A stretch of 64,000 bases of DNA from Neisseriaceae bacterium HSC-16F19 (GTDB taxonomy: Bacteria > Pseudomonadota > Gammaproteobacteria > Burkholderiales > Neisseriaceae), in the NCBI RefSeq assembly GCF_024171525.1, contig NZ_JALJZY010000002.1:148053-212052 (forward strand), in the 5' to 3' direction. Shown here piece after piece: positions 31,008 to 39,362 of this stretch (positions are counted from its first letter, which is position 1; each line of letters starts with the position of its first letter). Below the pieces are notes generated by a model. It was not told where the DNA came from. It did no database searches and worked only from the letters and a program-made list of their open reading frames with translations. The position numbers were made by a program, and so were the translations under genes.

Positions 31008-31805
31008 TTAAATATGGCCCAGCCGCGCCATAGCAGCCAAGCGTAAAGTATCGTTGCCCCAGAAACCGGCTTGCAAATGGCGCAGCGGACGCAAACGGCG
31101 CAGGGCCTGCGCTACCGGTGCGCGCACGGCAGGGTCTTCTTGGGCTAAGGTGTGTTGCCAGGCTTGGGCGGCTTGTTGTGCAATATGGCCGTTTTCCATA
31201 AAGCGTGCACCCGACTGCAGATAGCACAACCAGTCGCGCGCCTGACACAGAGCGAGCGGCATCACTTGGCCGGGGTCGTCTTCAAAATCGATAAATACGA
31301 TGTGCGGTTCGATTGTGTTATACATCATATTGCGCGCAAAACACTGGCTTAAATATTGACCGCGGGTATGCACGGCGGCAATGGCATCCAGCCCCAGCTG
31401 CCATAGTTGCAGCAAGCGTTCTGCCGGACCTTCGGTCTGAACGAGATGCCACTCGTGTTGCAGATTGTGTACGCCGACATCACCCTGCATCAGTGCCGTT
31501 TCGTTGCAGGCGAGCAAGGGCGGTACGGCAACGCCGGCGGCGGCCAGAGATGTCAGCCGCGCAGCCTCTGTGCGGATACCCGCTTCACCGCCCAAGTTCG
31601 GCACCGGAGTGAGCACACCGAGATTGAGCAGCTTGGCCACACTGCCGAGCACGCGGTAACGCCAGGCCGGATTGCGCGCTCCGGCACGGCGCACCCACAC
31701 TTTTTCGCCGTTGGCGAGCAGATGCCGGGCTATGGTGCCTTTTTGCGCCGCCAAACAGGCTTGCAGGGCGGCATCGTAATCAAAGGGTGGCGCATCGTCG
31801 GCCAT
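31008..31805 (-). CDS. protein-kinase-fold protein of unknown substrate
   Basis: 265 residues from ATG 31805, which follows AGAGAGA. The KVWVRRAG strand near residue 35, an acid-containing segment, then HTRGQYLSQCFARNMMYN and IVFIDFEDDPG resemble the catalytic loop and metal-binding loop (RN...DFED) of lipopolysaccharide-kinase-like or aminoglycoside-kinase-like folds. Neisseria homologues are annotated loosely as serine/threonine phosphatases or kinases. No signal or membrane segment. The substrate cannot be read; a cell-envelope sugar or small molecule is as likely as a protein. Probably cotranscribed with the downstream Dyp peroxidase (33-bp gap). Confidence 0.65.
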   Translation of the reverse strand: MADDAPPFDYDAALQACLAAQKGTIARHLLANGEKVWVRRAGARNPAWRYRVLGSVAKLLNLGVLTPVPNLGGEAGIRTEAARLTSLAAAGVAVPPLLACNETALMQGDVGVHNLQHEWHLVQTEGPAERLLQLWQLGLDAIAAVHTRGQYLSQCFARNMMYNTIEPHIVFIDFEDDPGQVMPLALCQARDWLCYLQSGARFMENGHIAQQAAQAWQHTLAQEDPAVRAPVAQALRRLRPLRHLQAGFWGNDTLRLAAMARLGHI

Positions 31806-31907
31806 GGTTCTCTCTTTAATGCTGGTGGTCGCAATCAGGCTGCCTGAAAGCGGGTATTTTTTGTGTGTCGGCTCGGAGAGCCCACCTACGGTAGTAGAAA
31901 GCACTTA

Positions 31908-31939
31908 AAGGCTGCCTGAAAAAGTTTCAGGCAGCCTTT
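31908..31939 (-). terminator. terminator of the SPFH gene
   Basis: AAAGGCTGCCTGAAA and TTTCAGGCAGCCTTT (31908-31922 and 31925-31939), a 15-bp inverted uptake-sequence pair. Confidence 0.72.
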
Positions 31940-31951
31940 CATACAGCCATA

Positions 31952-32920
31952 TCAGCGCGGCGGGTTGCTCTGCCCTTTGGCAATCTGCAAACCGGCACTG
32001 ATGAGACCACCCAAGTCGGCCACATTGGCGGGCATAATCAGGGTATTGCCTTCCTTGGCCAATTTGGCAAAGGCTTCCACATACTGCTCGGCCACTTTCA
32101 GATTCACCGCTTCCTGGCCGCCGGGTGTGCGGATGGCATCGGCCACGATGCGGATGGCGTCGGCGCTGGCTTCGGCCACCAGGCGCAGGGCTTGCGCCTC
32201 GCCTTCGGCACGGTTGATTTGCGCCACTTTGTCGCCTTGCGACTGGTTCATTACCGCCTGCGCCTCACCTTCGGACTTTTTGATGTCCGCTTCGCGCTGG
32301 CCGCTGGCGAGGTTGATTTGTTCCTGTTTCACACCTTCGGATTGGGCAATGCGCGCGCGTTTTTCGCGTTCGGCGGTGATTTGCGCCTGCATGGCACGCA
32401 GAATTTCTTGCGGCGGCACCAGGTCTTTAATTTCGTAGCGCAAGACTTTTACGCCCCAAGACACCGCCGCCTCGTCGAGGGCGGAAACCACGGTGCGGTT
32501 GATGTCGTCGCGCTCTTCAAAGGTTTTGTCCAGTTCCATGCGGCCGATGACCGAACGCAGGGTGGTTTGCGCCAGCTGGGTGATGGCCAGCACATAATTG
32601 CTGGAGCCGTAAGAAGCCAGCTGCGGGTCGGTGACTTGGAAATAAATAATGCCGTCCACGGTGAGCTGGGTGTTGTCGCGGGTAATACACACCTGGCTCG
32701 GTACATCCAGCGGGATTTCTTTGAGGGTGTGCTTGTAGGCGATGCGGTCCATAAACGGCACCAGCCAGCGCAGGCCGGGGGTGAGGGTTTTGTGGTAACG
32801 GCCCCAGCGCTCAACGATAAACGCTTCCTGTTGCGGCACCACGGCAAAAGCCTTGAAGCCGAAAACGGCAATGGCGAGGAAAATCAGGATGGGGGCGCTG
32901 ATAAAGAAGTCGATGCCCAT
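31952..32920 (-). CDS. SPFH/band 7 membrane protein (QmcA/paraslipin type)
   Basis: 322 residues from ATG 32920 (AAGGACACCCT just upstream). One N-terminal membrane helix (FISAPILIFLAIAVFGFKAF), then the band 7 domain (VVPQQEAFIVERWGRYHKTL, PGLRWLVPFMDRIAY) and a long coiled-coil rich in EREKRARIAQSEGVKQEQ and KSEGEAQA. Such proteins form large oligomeric membrane scaffolds and often work with FtsH (which is present elsewhere in this window). It is usually next to an NfeD gene; none is seen here. Confidence 0.9.
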   Translation of the reverse strand: MGIDFFISAPILIFLAIAVFGFKAFAVVPQQEAFIVERWGRYHKTLTPGLRWLVPFMDRIAYKHTLKEIPLDVPSQVCITRDNTQLTVDGIIYFQVTDPQLASYGSSNYVLAITQLAQTTLRSVIGRMELDKTFEERDDINRTVVSALDEAAVSWGVKVLRYEIKDLVPPQEILRAMQAQITAEREKRARIAQSEGVKQEQINLASGQREADIKKSEGEAQAVMNQSQGDKVAQINRAEGEAQALRLVAEASADAIRIVADAIRTPGGQEAVNLKVAEQYVEAFAKLAKEGNTLIMPANVADLGGLISAGLQIAKGQSNPPR

Positions 32921-33074
32921 AGGGTGTCCTTGCTTGGCGGTGTGGATGAAAGAGCGCACATTTTACCCGTTTTTGGCGCGCTTTGGGGCGGCGGGGCGGG
33001 GTAACGAAAAGCAGTTTTTACTTCCTGAGCGGCAGTGGCAGCGTTAAAATAGCGCCTTTCCCACCCAGTCTGCC

Positions 33075-33599
33075 ATGATAATGAGCGAAAACCCCGTTTG
33101 GCACACCATTTTGCCCGCCGAGCTGAGCGCAACCCGGCCTGAGCTGGCCGCGCTGATGACGGCCAACTCGCTGACCGCGGCGCTGAGCCGTTTGCAGGCG
33201 GTGTTTTCGGTGCGCCTGTTGGGCTTGGGCGATATGCCGTGGCGGACGCACGAGGCCGGAGCCTTGGGCTTGGCTGCCGGTGCGGTGTACGGGCGCGAAG
33301 TTTTGCTGTGCCTGGACAATACGCCGGTGGTGTGGGCGCGCAGCGTGTGTGCGCCGGAAGCGGCCGAGTGGCGCGAAGTGCTGGACTGCGGCACCCAATC
33401 GCTGGGCGCACGCCTGTTCGACGGCAGCCTGCCGCTGCAACGCACCCCCTTCGATTACACCTGTGCCGTATGGCCGGACAGCGGTGAAGCCCAAGCCGTA
33501 TGGCTGCGCCGTTCGCGTTTCGACTGGCACGGCGCGCCCTTGCTGCTGAGCGAGGCGTTTCTGCCCGCGCTGGACGATTTTCTGCTAAGCACCCCATGA
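33075..33599 (+). CDS. ubiC: chorismate lyase
   Basis: 174 residues. PVWHTILPAELSATRPELAALM at the N-terminus, REVLLCLDNTPVVWARSVCAPE (with the substrate-binding Arg and Glu), and LLLSEAFLPAL at the end match UbiC, which splits chorismate to 4-hydroxybenzoate and pyruvate. Its TGA overlaps the ATG of ubiA by four bases (ATGA), so the first two steps of ubiquinone ring synthesis are translationally coupled. Confidence 0.9.
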   Translation: MIMSENPVWHTILPAELSATRPELAALMTANSLTAALSRLQAVFSVRLLGLGDMPWRTHEAGALGLAAGAVYGREVLLCLDNTPVVWARSVCAPEAAEWREVLDCGTQSLGARLFDGSLPLQRTPFDYTCAVWPDSGEAQAVWLRRSRFDWHGAPLLLSEAFLPALDDFLLSTP

Positions 33600-34480
33600 T
33601 ACTCACCACCCCCGCCCAATTCGCCCGCGAGCGACTGTCGGTTTATCTGCGCCTGATGCGTGCCGACAAACCCATCGGCACCTTGCTGTTGCTGTGGCCC
33701 ACTTTGTGGGCGCTGTGGCTGGCCGCCGAGGGCACGCCGCTGTGGCCGATACTGGCCGCTTTTGTCATCGGCACTTTTTTGATGCGCAGCGCCGGTTGCG
33801 TGGTCAACGATTATGCCGACCGCCATTTCGACGGCGCGGTGGAGCGCACCAAAAACCGCCCCTTTGCCGCCGGTGAGGTGAGCGAAGCCGAGGCCAAGAT
33901 ATTGACCGCCGTGCTGTGCCTGCTGGCGGCCTTGTGTCTGCTGCCGCTCAACCGCCTTACCTGGCTGATGAGTTTGCCGGCGCTGTTTCTGGCGGTGACT
34001 TATCCCTTTACCAAACGCTTTTTTCCGGTGCCGCAGTTTTATCTGGGACTGGCGTTCTCCTTCGGCATTCCCATGGCTTTTGCGGCGGTGCAAGACGAAG
34101 TGCCGCCCTTGGCATGGCTGGTGTTTGCCGCCAATGTATTGTGGACGCTGGCCTACGACACCATTTATGCACTCGCAGATGCTGAAGACGATGTCAAAAT
34201 CGGCATCCGCACTTCCGCGCTCACCTTCGGTCGTCACGCAGTGACTTTGGTGATGGTGTGCCATGCCGGTTTTACCCTGCTGATGGCCTGGCTGGGCTGC
34301 CTGATTGATGCGGGCTGGCCGTATTGGCTGGCGCTATTCTGTGTGGCCTATTGGCAGTACAAGCAGTATGCAGCCATTCAGGGGCGCGACCGGCAGCAGT
34401 GTTTCGCCACCTTTTTGCGCAACAACCGCATCGGCTGTGCGCTGTTTGTCGGCCTGTGGCTGCATTTTTTATGGCTGTGA
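33596..34480 (+). CDS. ubiA: 4-hydroxybenzoate polyprenyltransferase
   Basis: 294 residues from the ATG inside the ATGA overlap with ubiC. About eight membrane helices; the two aspartate-rich prenyl-diphosphate motifs are NDYADRHFD (71-79) and YDTIYALADAEDD. It attaches the polyprenyl tail to 4-hydroxybenzoate. The whole downstream chain to FLWL is present; a single palindromic uptake sequence follows the stop codon. Confidence 0.95.
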   Translation: MILTTPAQFARERLSVYLRLMRADKPIGTLLLLWPTLWALWLAAEGTPLWPILAAFVIGTFLMRSAGCVVNDYADRHFDGAVERTKNRPFAAGEVSEAEAKILTAVLCLLAALCLLPLNRLTWLMSLPALFLAVTYPFTKRFFPVPQFYLGLAFSFGIPMAFAAVQDEVPPLAWLVFAANVLWTLAYDTIYALADAEDDVKIGIRTSALTFGRHAVTLVMVCHAGFTLLMAWLGCLIDAGWPYWLALFCVAYWQYKQYAAIQGRDRQQCFATFLRNNRIGCALFVGLWLHFLWL

Positions 34481-34551
34481 AAACAAATGTTTTCAGGCAG
34501 CCTGAAAGCGTGCAGGCATACTTGTACAGACAGGCGGCTGTGTTAAAGTGT

Positions 34552-34580
34552 TTGTTATTCCGTAGTGCCGGGTTTACAAT
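34552..34580 (+). promoter_or_regulatory. promoter of ptsN-hprK-rapZ
   Basis: TTGTTA (34552-34557), 17-bp spacer, TACAAT (34575-34580), about 60 bases upstream of the ptsN start. Spacing is ideal and both hexamers match well. Confidence 0.65.
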
Positions 34581-34640
34581 TTGCCCCGTTTTGCGCCCTT
34601 GGTTGATGCCGGGCGCACCCCGACAACGAGACCTTAAGTT

Positions 34641-35090
34641 ATGAGTCTGATTGCTGATATTCTGCCCTTACAGCACATTGTGCTGGATTTGGATGTGGGC
34701 AGCAAAAAACGCATTTTCGAGCAGGCCGGCCTGTTGCTGGAAAACGAGGCCGGTCTGGGCCGTGCCGATGTGTTCGAGTGCCTGTTTGCCCGTGAAAAAC
34801 TGGGTACCACCGGCTTGGGCCAGGGCGTGGCCATTCCCCACGGCCGCCATGCCGCAGTCAAGCAAACCATTGCCGCCTTTATCCGAGTGAAAGAGCCGGT
34901 GTCGTTTGACGCGCCGGACGGCAAGCCGGTATCGCTGGTGTTTGTGCTGCTGGTGCCGGAAAACGCGCCCGGCGGCCATTTGGAGATCCTCTCCGAACTG
35001 GCGGGCAAATTTTCGGTGAAAAGCGTACGCGAAGCCCTGCTGGCGGCGCAAACCCCGGCCGAGGCGCACGCCATCCTCACCGCAAGTTAA
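34641..35090 (+). CDS. ptsN: nitrogen-type PTS IIA protein
   Basis: 149 residues. The phosphorylatable histidine is H67 in GQGVAIPHGR. LARE-type segment FAREKLGTTGLGQG and DAPDGKPVSLVFVLLVPE are typical EIIANtr. It is a regulatory phospho-acceptor rather than a sugar carrier. It is followed nine bases later by hprK. Confidence 0.93.
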   Translation: MSLIADILPLQHIVLDLDVGSKKRIFEQAGLLLENEAGLGRADVFECLFAREKLGTTGLGQGVAIPHGRHAAVKQTIAAFIRVKEPVSFDAPDGKPVSLVFVLLVPENAPGGHLEILSELAGKFSVKSVREALLAAQTPAEAHAILTAS

Positions 35091-35099
35091 GGCTGTCTT

Positions 35100-36062
35100 A
35101 TGCCCAGCATCTCGGTCCGCCGCCTCTACCAAGACAATCAGACCAAGCTGCAACTGGCCTGGTCTGCCGGTACCGCCGGTGCCGACAACCGCATCAGCGT
35201 GGATGCCGACAAACCGGTGCTGGCGCTGGTGGGGCATCTGAATTTCATCCACCCCAACCAGGTTCAGGTGTTGGGGGTCTCCGAAGTGGCCTACCTCAAC
35301 CGCATGGAGTCGGGCGAGGTCAAAGCCAGTTTCGACGAATTGTTCGAGCTCACCATGGCGGTGGTCATCGTCGCCAACGACCTGCCTGTGCCCTATATGC
35401 TCAGGGACTACTGCCACACCCACAACGTGCCGTTGCTCACCTCCAAAACCGAAAGCCCGTTTTTGATGGACGTGCTGCGCATTTATTTGCAGCGCGTGCT
35501 GGCTTCGTCCACGGTGAAACACGGCGTGTTTCTGGATGTGTTTGAAGTGGGCGTGCTGATTACCGGTCAGTCCGGCTTGGGCAAAAGCGAATTGGCGCTG
35601 GAACTGATTTCGCGCGGCCACGGCCTGGTGGCGGACGATGCGGTGGAGCTGTACCGCACCGGCCCGGAAACCCTGGAAGGGCGCTGCCCGCCGCTGTTGC
35701 GCGATTTTCTCGAAGTGCGCGGCCTCGGCGTGCTCAATATCCGCGCCATCTTCGGCGAAACCGCGGTGCGGCCGAAAAAGCCGCTCAAACTCATCATCAA
35801 TCTGGTCACCGCCGACGACGAATACATGCAGAAGCTCGACCGCCTGAGCATACAGAGCGAAACCGAAGGCATTCTCAATGTGGCCATCCGCTCCGTCACC
35901 CTGCCGGTGGCGGTGGGCCGCAACCTGGCGGTGTTGGTGGAAGCGGCGGTGCGCAACTATATTTTGCAAATGCGCGGCAAAGACAGCACCAAGGAATTTT
36001 TGGAGCGCCATCAGGCGGTATTGAAACAGGAAGCGGGCAATCATGAAGATAGTCTTGATTAG
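35100..36062 (+). CDS. hprK: HPr kinase/phosphorylase
   Basis: 320 residues. The P-loop GQSGLGKS is at 156-163, preceded by KHGVFLDVFEVGVLITG with the conserved His141, and followed by the HprK signature EVRGLGVLNIRAIFGETAV. It phosphorylates HPr on serine. In the Neisseriaceae and other betaproteobacteria a partial phosphotransferase chain is used for regulation. It overlaps rapZ by 20 bp. Confidence 0.95.
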   Translation: MPSISVRRLYQDNQTKLQLAWSAGTAGADNRISVDADKPVLALVGHLNFIHPNQVQVLGVSEVAYLNRMESGEVKASFDELFELTMAVVIVANDLPVPYMLRDYCHTHNVPLLTSKTESPFLMDVLRIYLQRVLASSTVKHGVFLDVFEVGVLITGQSGLGKSELALELISRGHGLVADDAVELYRTGPETLEGRCPPLLRDFLEVRGLGVLNIRAIFGETAVRPKKPLKLIINLVTADDEYMQKLDRLSIQSETEGILNVAIRSVTLPVAVGRNLAVLVEAAVRNYILQMRGKDSTKEFLERHQAVLKQEAGNHEDSLD

Positions 36063-36888
36063 CGGTCTTTCCGGCTCGGGCAAATCCATCGCCCTGCGGC
36101 TGTTGGAAGACGTGGGCTTTGTCTGCGTGGACAATCTGCCGGTGGAGATGCTGCCCGATTTGGTGGCGCATTACCGGCAGGGCGGCAAGACCGACCGTTT
36201 GGGCGTGAGCGTGGACATCCGCTCACGTTTTCGTTTGCAGGATTTGCAGCGTTTTGTCGCCGATTTGCGCGCCGAAGGGCACGAATTGGACATCTTGTTC
36301 CTCACTGCTGAAGACAGTGTGTTGTTGCGCCGCTTTTCCGAAACCCGCCGCTCCCACCCCTTGGCGCACGAACACAAAACCCTGTTGGAGAGCCTGACGC
36401 ACGAGCGCCGCTATCTGCAACCGGTGCAGGAAGCGGCCTATGTGCTCGACACCTCGCTCTTGAGCGCCCAACAGCTGCGCCAGCGCGTGCAGCAATGGCT
36501 GGGCCTGCCGCGCGTGGCTTTGCAAATCGTACTGGAGTCTTTCGGCTTCAAATACGGCGCACCGGTGAATATGGATTTTGTTTTCGACGTGCGTTTCCTG
36601 CCCAATCCCTTCTACGACCCGGCGCTGCGGCCGTTTACCGGTTTGGACGAGCCGATTAAGGACTTCTTCGCCGCCCAGCCGCGCATGGGGCAGATGGTGG
36701 ACGACATCGACGGCTTTTTGCAGCGCTGGCTGCCGCAGATGCACGAAGAGAGCCGCAGCTATGTCAATATCGGCATCGGCTGCACCGGCGGCCAGCACCG
36801 CTCGGTATATATTGTGGAAGCACTGGCACAGCGGCTGTCTGCCTATTCGGTGCTGGTGCGGCACCGGCAGCTGCATCAGGCTGCCTGA
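36043..36888 (+). CDS. rapZ: RNase adapter / nucleotide-binding protein RapZ
   Basis: 281 residues. Walker A GLSGSGKS at 8-15, VDNLP, DIRSR, then the C-terminal domain with SFGFKYGAPVNMDFVFDVRFLPNPFY and NIGIGCTGGQHRSVY. In E. coli RapZ directs RNase E to the small RNA GlmZ and senses glucosamine-6-phosphate; whether that target exists here is unknown. The ptsN-hprK-rapZ order is standard for this group. Confidence 0.95.
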   Translation: MKIVLISGLSGSGKSIALRLLEDVGFVCVDNLPVEMLPDLVAHYRQGGKTDRLGVSVDIRSRFRLQDLQRFVADLRAEGHELDILFLTAEDSVLLRRFSETRRSHPLAHEHKTLLESLTHERRYLQPVQEAAYVLDTSLLSAQQLRQRVQQWLGLPRVALQIVLESFGFKYGAPVNMDFVFDVRFLPNPFYDPALRPFTGLDEPIKDFFAAQPRMGQMVDDIDGFLQRWLPQMHEESRSYVNIGIGCTGGQHRSVYIVEALAQRLSAYSVLVRHRQLHQAA

Positions 36889-36933
36889 AGTGCGTTGTCA
36901 TCCTGCGCTTAAGTCGCAGGATCTGTCACCGCC

Positions 36934-37135
36934 GTAGGTCGGCTCTCCGAGCCGACTTTGGCGTTCGGGCGTGTCGGCTCGGAGAGCCGACCTACTAACT
37001 TTTAGCTGTAGCTTGGGTCGCAGACCCAACAGTCTTCACTTTATAATCCTGTGTTGGGTTTTCAACCCAACCTACGCAACTGCACATCACATCATTAACA
37101 ACACCGGAAATGTCGGGCATCAATGCCCGACCTAC
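36934..37135. repeat. cluster of GTAGG-capped palindromes
   Basis: Contains a face-to-face pair with TCGGCTC/GAGCCGA stems (36934-36956 and 36973-36995), a pair with TTGGGT/ACCCAA stems (37009-37030 and 37054-37075) and one TCGGGCAT/ATGCCCGA copy (37112-37135). Just before is GTCATCCTGCGC...CGCAGGAT, which recurs near 63.4 kb. The 292-bp gap between rapZ and ylqF holds only these and an uptake sequence. Confidence 0.8.
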
Positions 37136-37180
37136 AACTGCTTTTCAGGCAGCCTGCAACACACGATATAAAGGATTTTC

Positions 37181-38104
37181 ATGGCCATCCAATGGTTTCC
37201 CGGACACATGAACAAGGCCAAAAAGGCCATTGCCGAACGGCTCAAAAGTGTGGACATGGTCATCGAAATGCTGGACGCCCGTCTGCCTGCGTCCAGCGAA
37301 AACCCCTTGCTGGCGCAATTGGCCAAGGGCAAGCCCAAGCTGAAAATTCTCAACAAACAAGATTTGGCCGACCCCGAACGTACCACCGTATGGCTGGCAC
37401 ATTACAATGCCCTCAGCGACACCCGCGCGCTGGCGCTGGATGCTTCCGATAATGCCGCCACCGCCAAAATCACCCGCGCCTGCCGCGAACTCGTGCCGCA
37501 GCGCAGCGGCATCGACAAACCCCTGCGCGTGCTGATTTGCGGCATTCCCAATGTGGGCAAATCCACGCTGATTAACGGCATGATCGGCAAAAAATCCGCC
37601 AAAACCGGCAACGAGCCCGGCATCACCAAGGCCGAGCAGCGCCTGTTTCTGGCCGACGATTTCTGGCTTTACGACACCCCCGGCATGCTGTGGCCGAAAA
37701 TCATCGTCGAAGAGAGCGGCTACAATCTGGCCGCCAGCGGCGCCGTCGGCCGCAATGCCTTGGACGAAGAAGAAGTGGCGCTGGAACTCTTGGACTATCT
37801 GCGCCGCCATTACCTGCCGCTGTTGCAGGCCCGTTATCAGGCCGACAAAGACCCTTCCAGCCACTGGCTGGACAACGACTGGCTGGAATGGGTGGCCAAA
37901 CGGCGCGGCGCAGTCTTGTCCGGCGGGCGCATCAATTACCAGAAAGCCGCCGAAAACGTGCTCACCGATTTCCGCGACGGCCACATCGGCCGCATCACTT
38001 TGGAAACCCCGCAGCAATGGGAAGGCTGGCTGAAAAAAGCACGCCAGAAAGAAGCCGAACTCAAAGCCGCACGCGAAGCGCGCAAGACCGAGCGTTCGTC
38101 CTGA
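37181..38104 (+). CDS. ylqF: ribosome biogenesis GTPase (RbgA/YlqF)
   Basis: 307 residues, from ATG 37181 after AAGGATTTTC. The GTPase motifs are circularly permuted: NKQD (58-61) comes before GIPNVGKS (121-128) and DTPG, as in all YlqF/RbgA proteins. WFPGHMNKAKKAI at the N-terminus is diagnostic. It acts in late assembly of the 50S subunit. The C-terminus is strongly basic and helical. Confidence 0.95.
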   Translation: MAIQWFPGHMNKAKKAIAERLKSVDMVIEMLDARLPASSENPLLAQLAKGKPKLKILNKQDLADPERTTVWLAHYNALSDTRALALDASDNAATAKITRACRELVPQRSGIDKPLRVLICGIPNVGKSTLINGMIGKKSAKTGNEPGITKAEQRLFLADDFWLYDTPGMLWPKIIVEESGYNLAASGAVGRNALDEEEVALELLDYLRRHYLPLLQARYQADKDPSSHWLDNDWLEWVAKRRGAVLSGGRINYQKAAENVLTDFRDGHIGRITLETPQQWEGWLKKARQKEAELKAAREARKTERSS

Positions 38105-38154
38105 TGTTTCAGGCAGCCTGAAAAGCAGAGCTTTTATTTTGGAAGGATAAAACG

Positions 38155-38481
38155 ATGAAAAAAATAATGTTATTGTTGGGTACCGCCATGCTGGCTGCCT
38201 GCGCCCATACTGCACCTGCTACCGATGCCCGCGTGCAGGTATACCGCAGCGACGGCAGCCGCCAGTGTGAAACGGAAGGCGCTACCAGCCCGCAGCTCAT
38301 GCAGCGTGTGCTGGAAAATGCCGGCATCCGTGTCTATGCCGCCCGCAAAGACCATTTGCGCGGTATGGCCTTTCCGGCCGTCTGCGGGGGTGCCACCGGC
38401 AGCGTGAATGTGTTTACCATTGCCGCCGATCAGGCCGCATGGGCACAGGCTCAGGGCTTTGCCCTATGGCACGATGAATGA
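38155..38481 (+). CDS. small lipoprotein of unknown function
   Basis: 108 residues, ATG preceded by AAGGATAAAACG. The signal ends AMLAAC (Cys16), so it should be lipidated. The mature part (VQVYRSDGSRQCETEGATS..., a second Cys in FPAVCGG) has two cysteines that could form a disulfide. I recall similar small lipoproteins in Neisseria but cannot name a function. It is flanked by ylqF and scpB, with an uptake sequence on each side. Confidence 0.8.
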   Translation: MKKIMLLLGTAMLAACAHTAPATDARVQVYRSDGSRQCETEGATSPQLMQRVLENAGIRVYAARKDHLRGMAFPAVCGGATGSVNVFTIAADQAAWAQAQGFALWHDE

Positions 38482-38532
38482 TCAGGCTGTTCAGGCAGCC
38501 TGAACGATGTGTATCAACCAAGCCGCAACATC

Positions 38533-39126
38533 ATGAATCCGAACCTGTCTCCCGATGCCCTGATTGAGGCCGCTTTGCTGACCCAAACCGAGCCCTTGAG
38601 TGAAAAGGCTTTGCGCCAATTGTGCGAACCGGCCTTGTCGCAAGACAAATTAATCGATGTACTGGCACTGTTGAAAAGCCGCTGGCAGAATCGGGCGCTG
38701 CAATTGGTGCATACCCATGAGGGCTGGCGTTTTCAGGTAGCCGAACAGGCATTTGCCCGTTTGGGCAGTCTGCAGGAGCAGCGTACCCCGCGTTATTCGC
38801 GTGCGGTTATGGAAACACTGGCCATTATTGCCTATCAGCAGCCGGTAACCCGCAGCGATATCGAGGCCATCCGCGGGGTGGCGGTGTCGCAAAACGTGAT
38901 GCAGACTTTGCAGGAGCGCGGTTGGATTGAAGTGATCGGCCAGCGCGATTCCATCGGCCGGCCGTCACTGTGGGCGACCACGGCAGCGTTTCTGAGCGAT
39001 TTGCAATTGGCAGATTTGAACCAACTGCCGCCGCTCACCGAACTGGGCGAGCTGGTATTGCCGGAATTGCCGGCCTTGGCGCAGGAAACAGATACAGGCA
39101 CCGAAACCGAGGATGCAGGTAACTGA
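38533..39126 (+). CDS. scpB: segregation and condensation protein B
   Basis: 197 residues from ATG 38533 (a GTG 24 bases earlier is in frame but lacks support). Two winged-helix domains: EAALLTQTEPLSEKALRQLC and the diagnostic YSRAVMETLAIIAYQQPVTRSDIEAIRGV...GWIEVIGQRDSIGRPSLWATT. ScpB is the kleisin-associated part of the SMC complex. scpA, often adjacent, is not next to it here. Confidence 0.92.
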   Translation: MNPNLSPDALIEAALLTQTEPLSEKALRQLCEPALSQDKLIDVLALLKSRWQNRALQLVHTHEGWRFQVAEQAFARLGSLQEQRTPRYSRAVMETLAIIAYQQPVTRSDIEAIRGVAVSQNVMQTLQERGWIEVIGQRDSIGRPSLWATTAAFLSDLQLADLNQLPPLTELGELVLPELPALAQETDTGTETEDAGN

Positions 39127-39157
39127 AGTTTGCCGTTCTATACCGCTTCTGCACAAA

Positions 39158-39186
39158 AAAACCGCCGTTTTCCAGACGGCGGTTTG
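39158..39186 (+). terminator. terminator of scpB
   Basis: AAACCGCCG pairs with CGGCGGTTT around a short loop (TTTTCCAGA), with TTT-rich surroundings; a stable GC-rich hairpin after the stop codon. Confidence 0.75.
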
Positions 39187-39214
39187 TGGTTTCAGGCAGC
39201 CTCAGGAATATAGG

Positions 39215-39357
39215 GAGACCTTTGCAAAACCTCCAGATGTGGATGCAGTTCAAGGCGTAGCAGCACAGCGAGCGCAGACATATCAAGTAGATAGGCAAGC
39301 GAGCGAGCAGCGCACAACGCAGAAATGCGCCGCAGATGGGGGTTTTGCAAAGGTCTC
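39215..39357. mobile_element. MITE with IS5/IS1106-type ends, copy A (143 bp)
   Basis: Ends are GAGACCTTTGCAAAACC and the inverted GGTTTTGCAAAGGTCTC. These ends resemble, from memory, those of IS1106-type (IS5 family) elements of Neisseria. The interior is too short for a gene and matches copy B (51774-51933) in inverted orientation. AGG flanks each end. It lies five bases from the fpr stop codon. Confidence 0.78.
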
Positions 39358-39362
39358 AGGGT

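Noticed and set aside
36934..37135. CRISPR-like repeat array
   Set aside because: The repeats are palindromes with different stems, irregular spacing and no spacers of constant length; no cas genes in the window.
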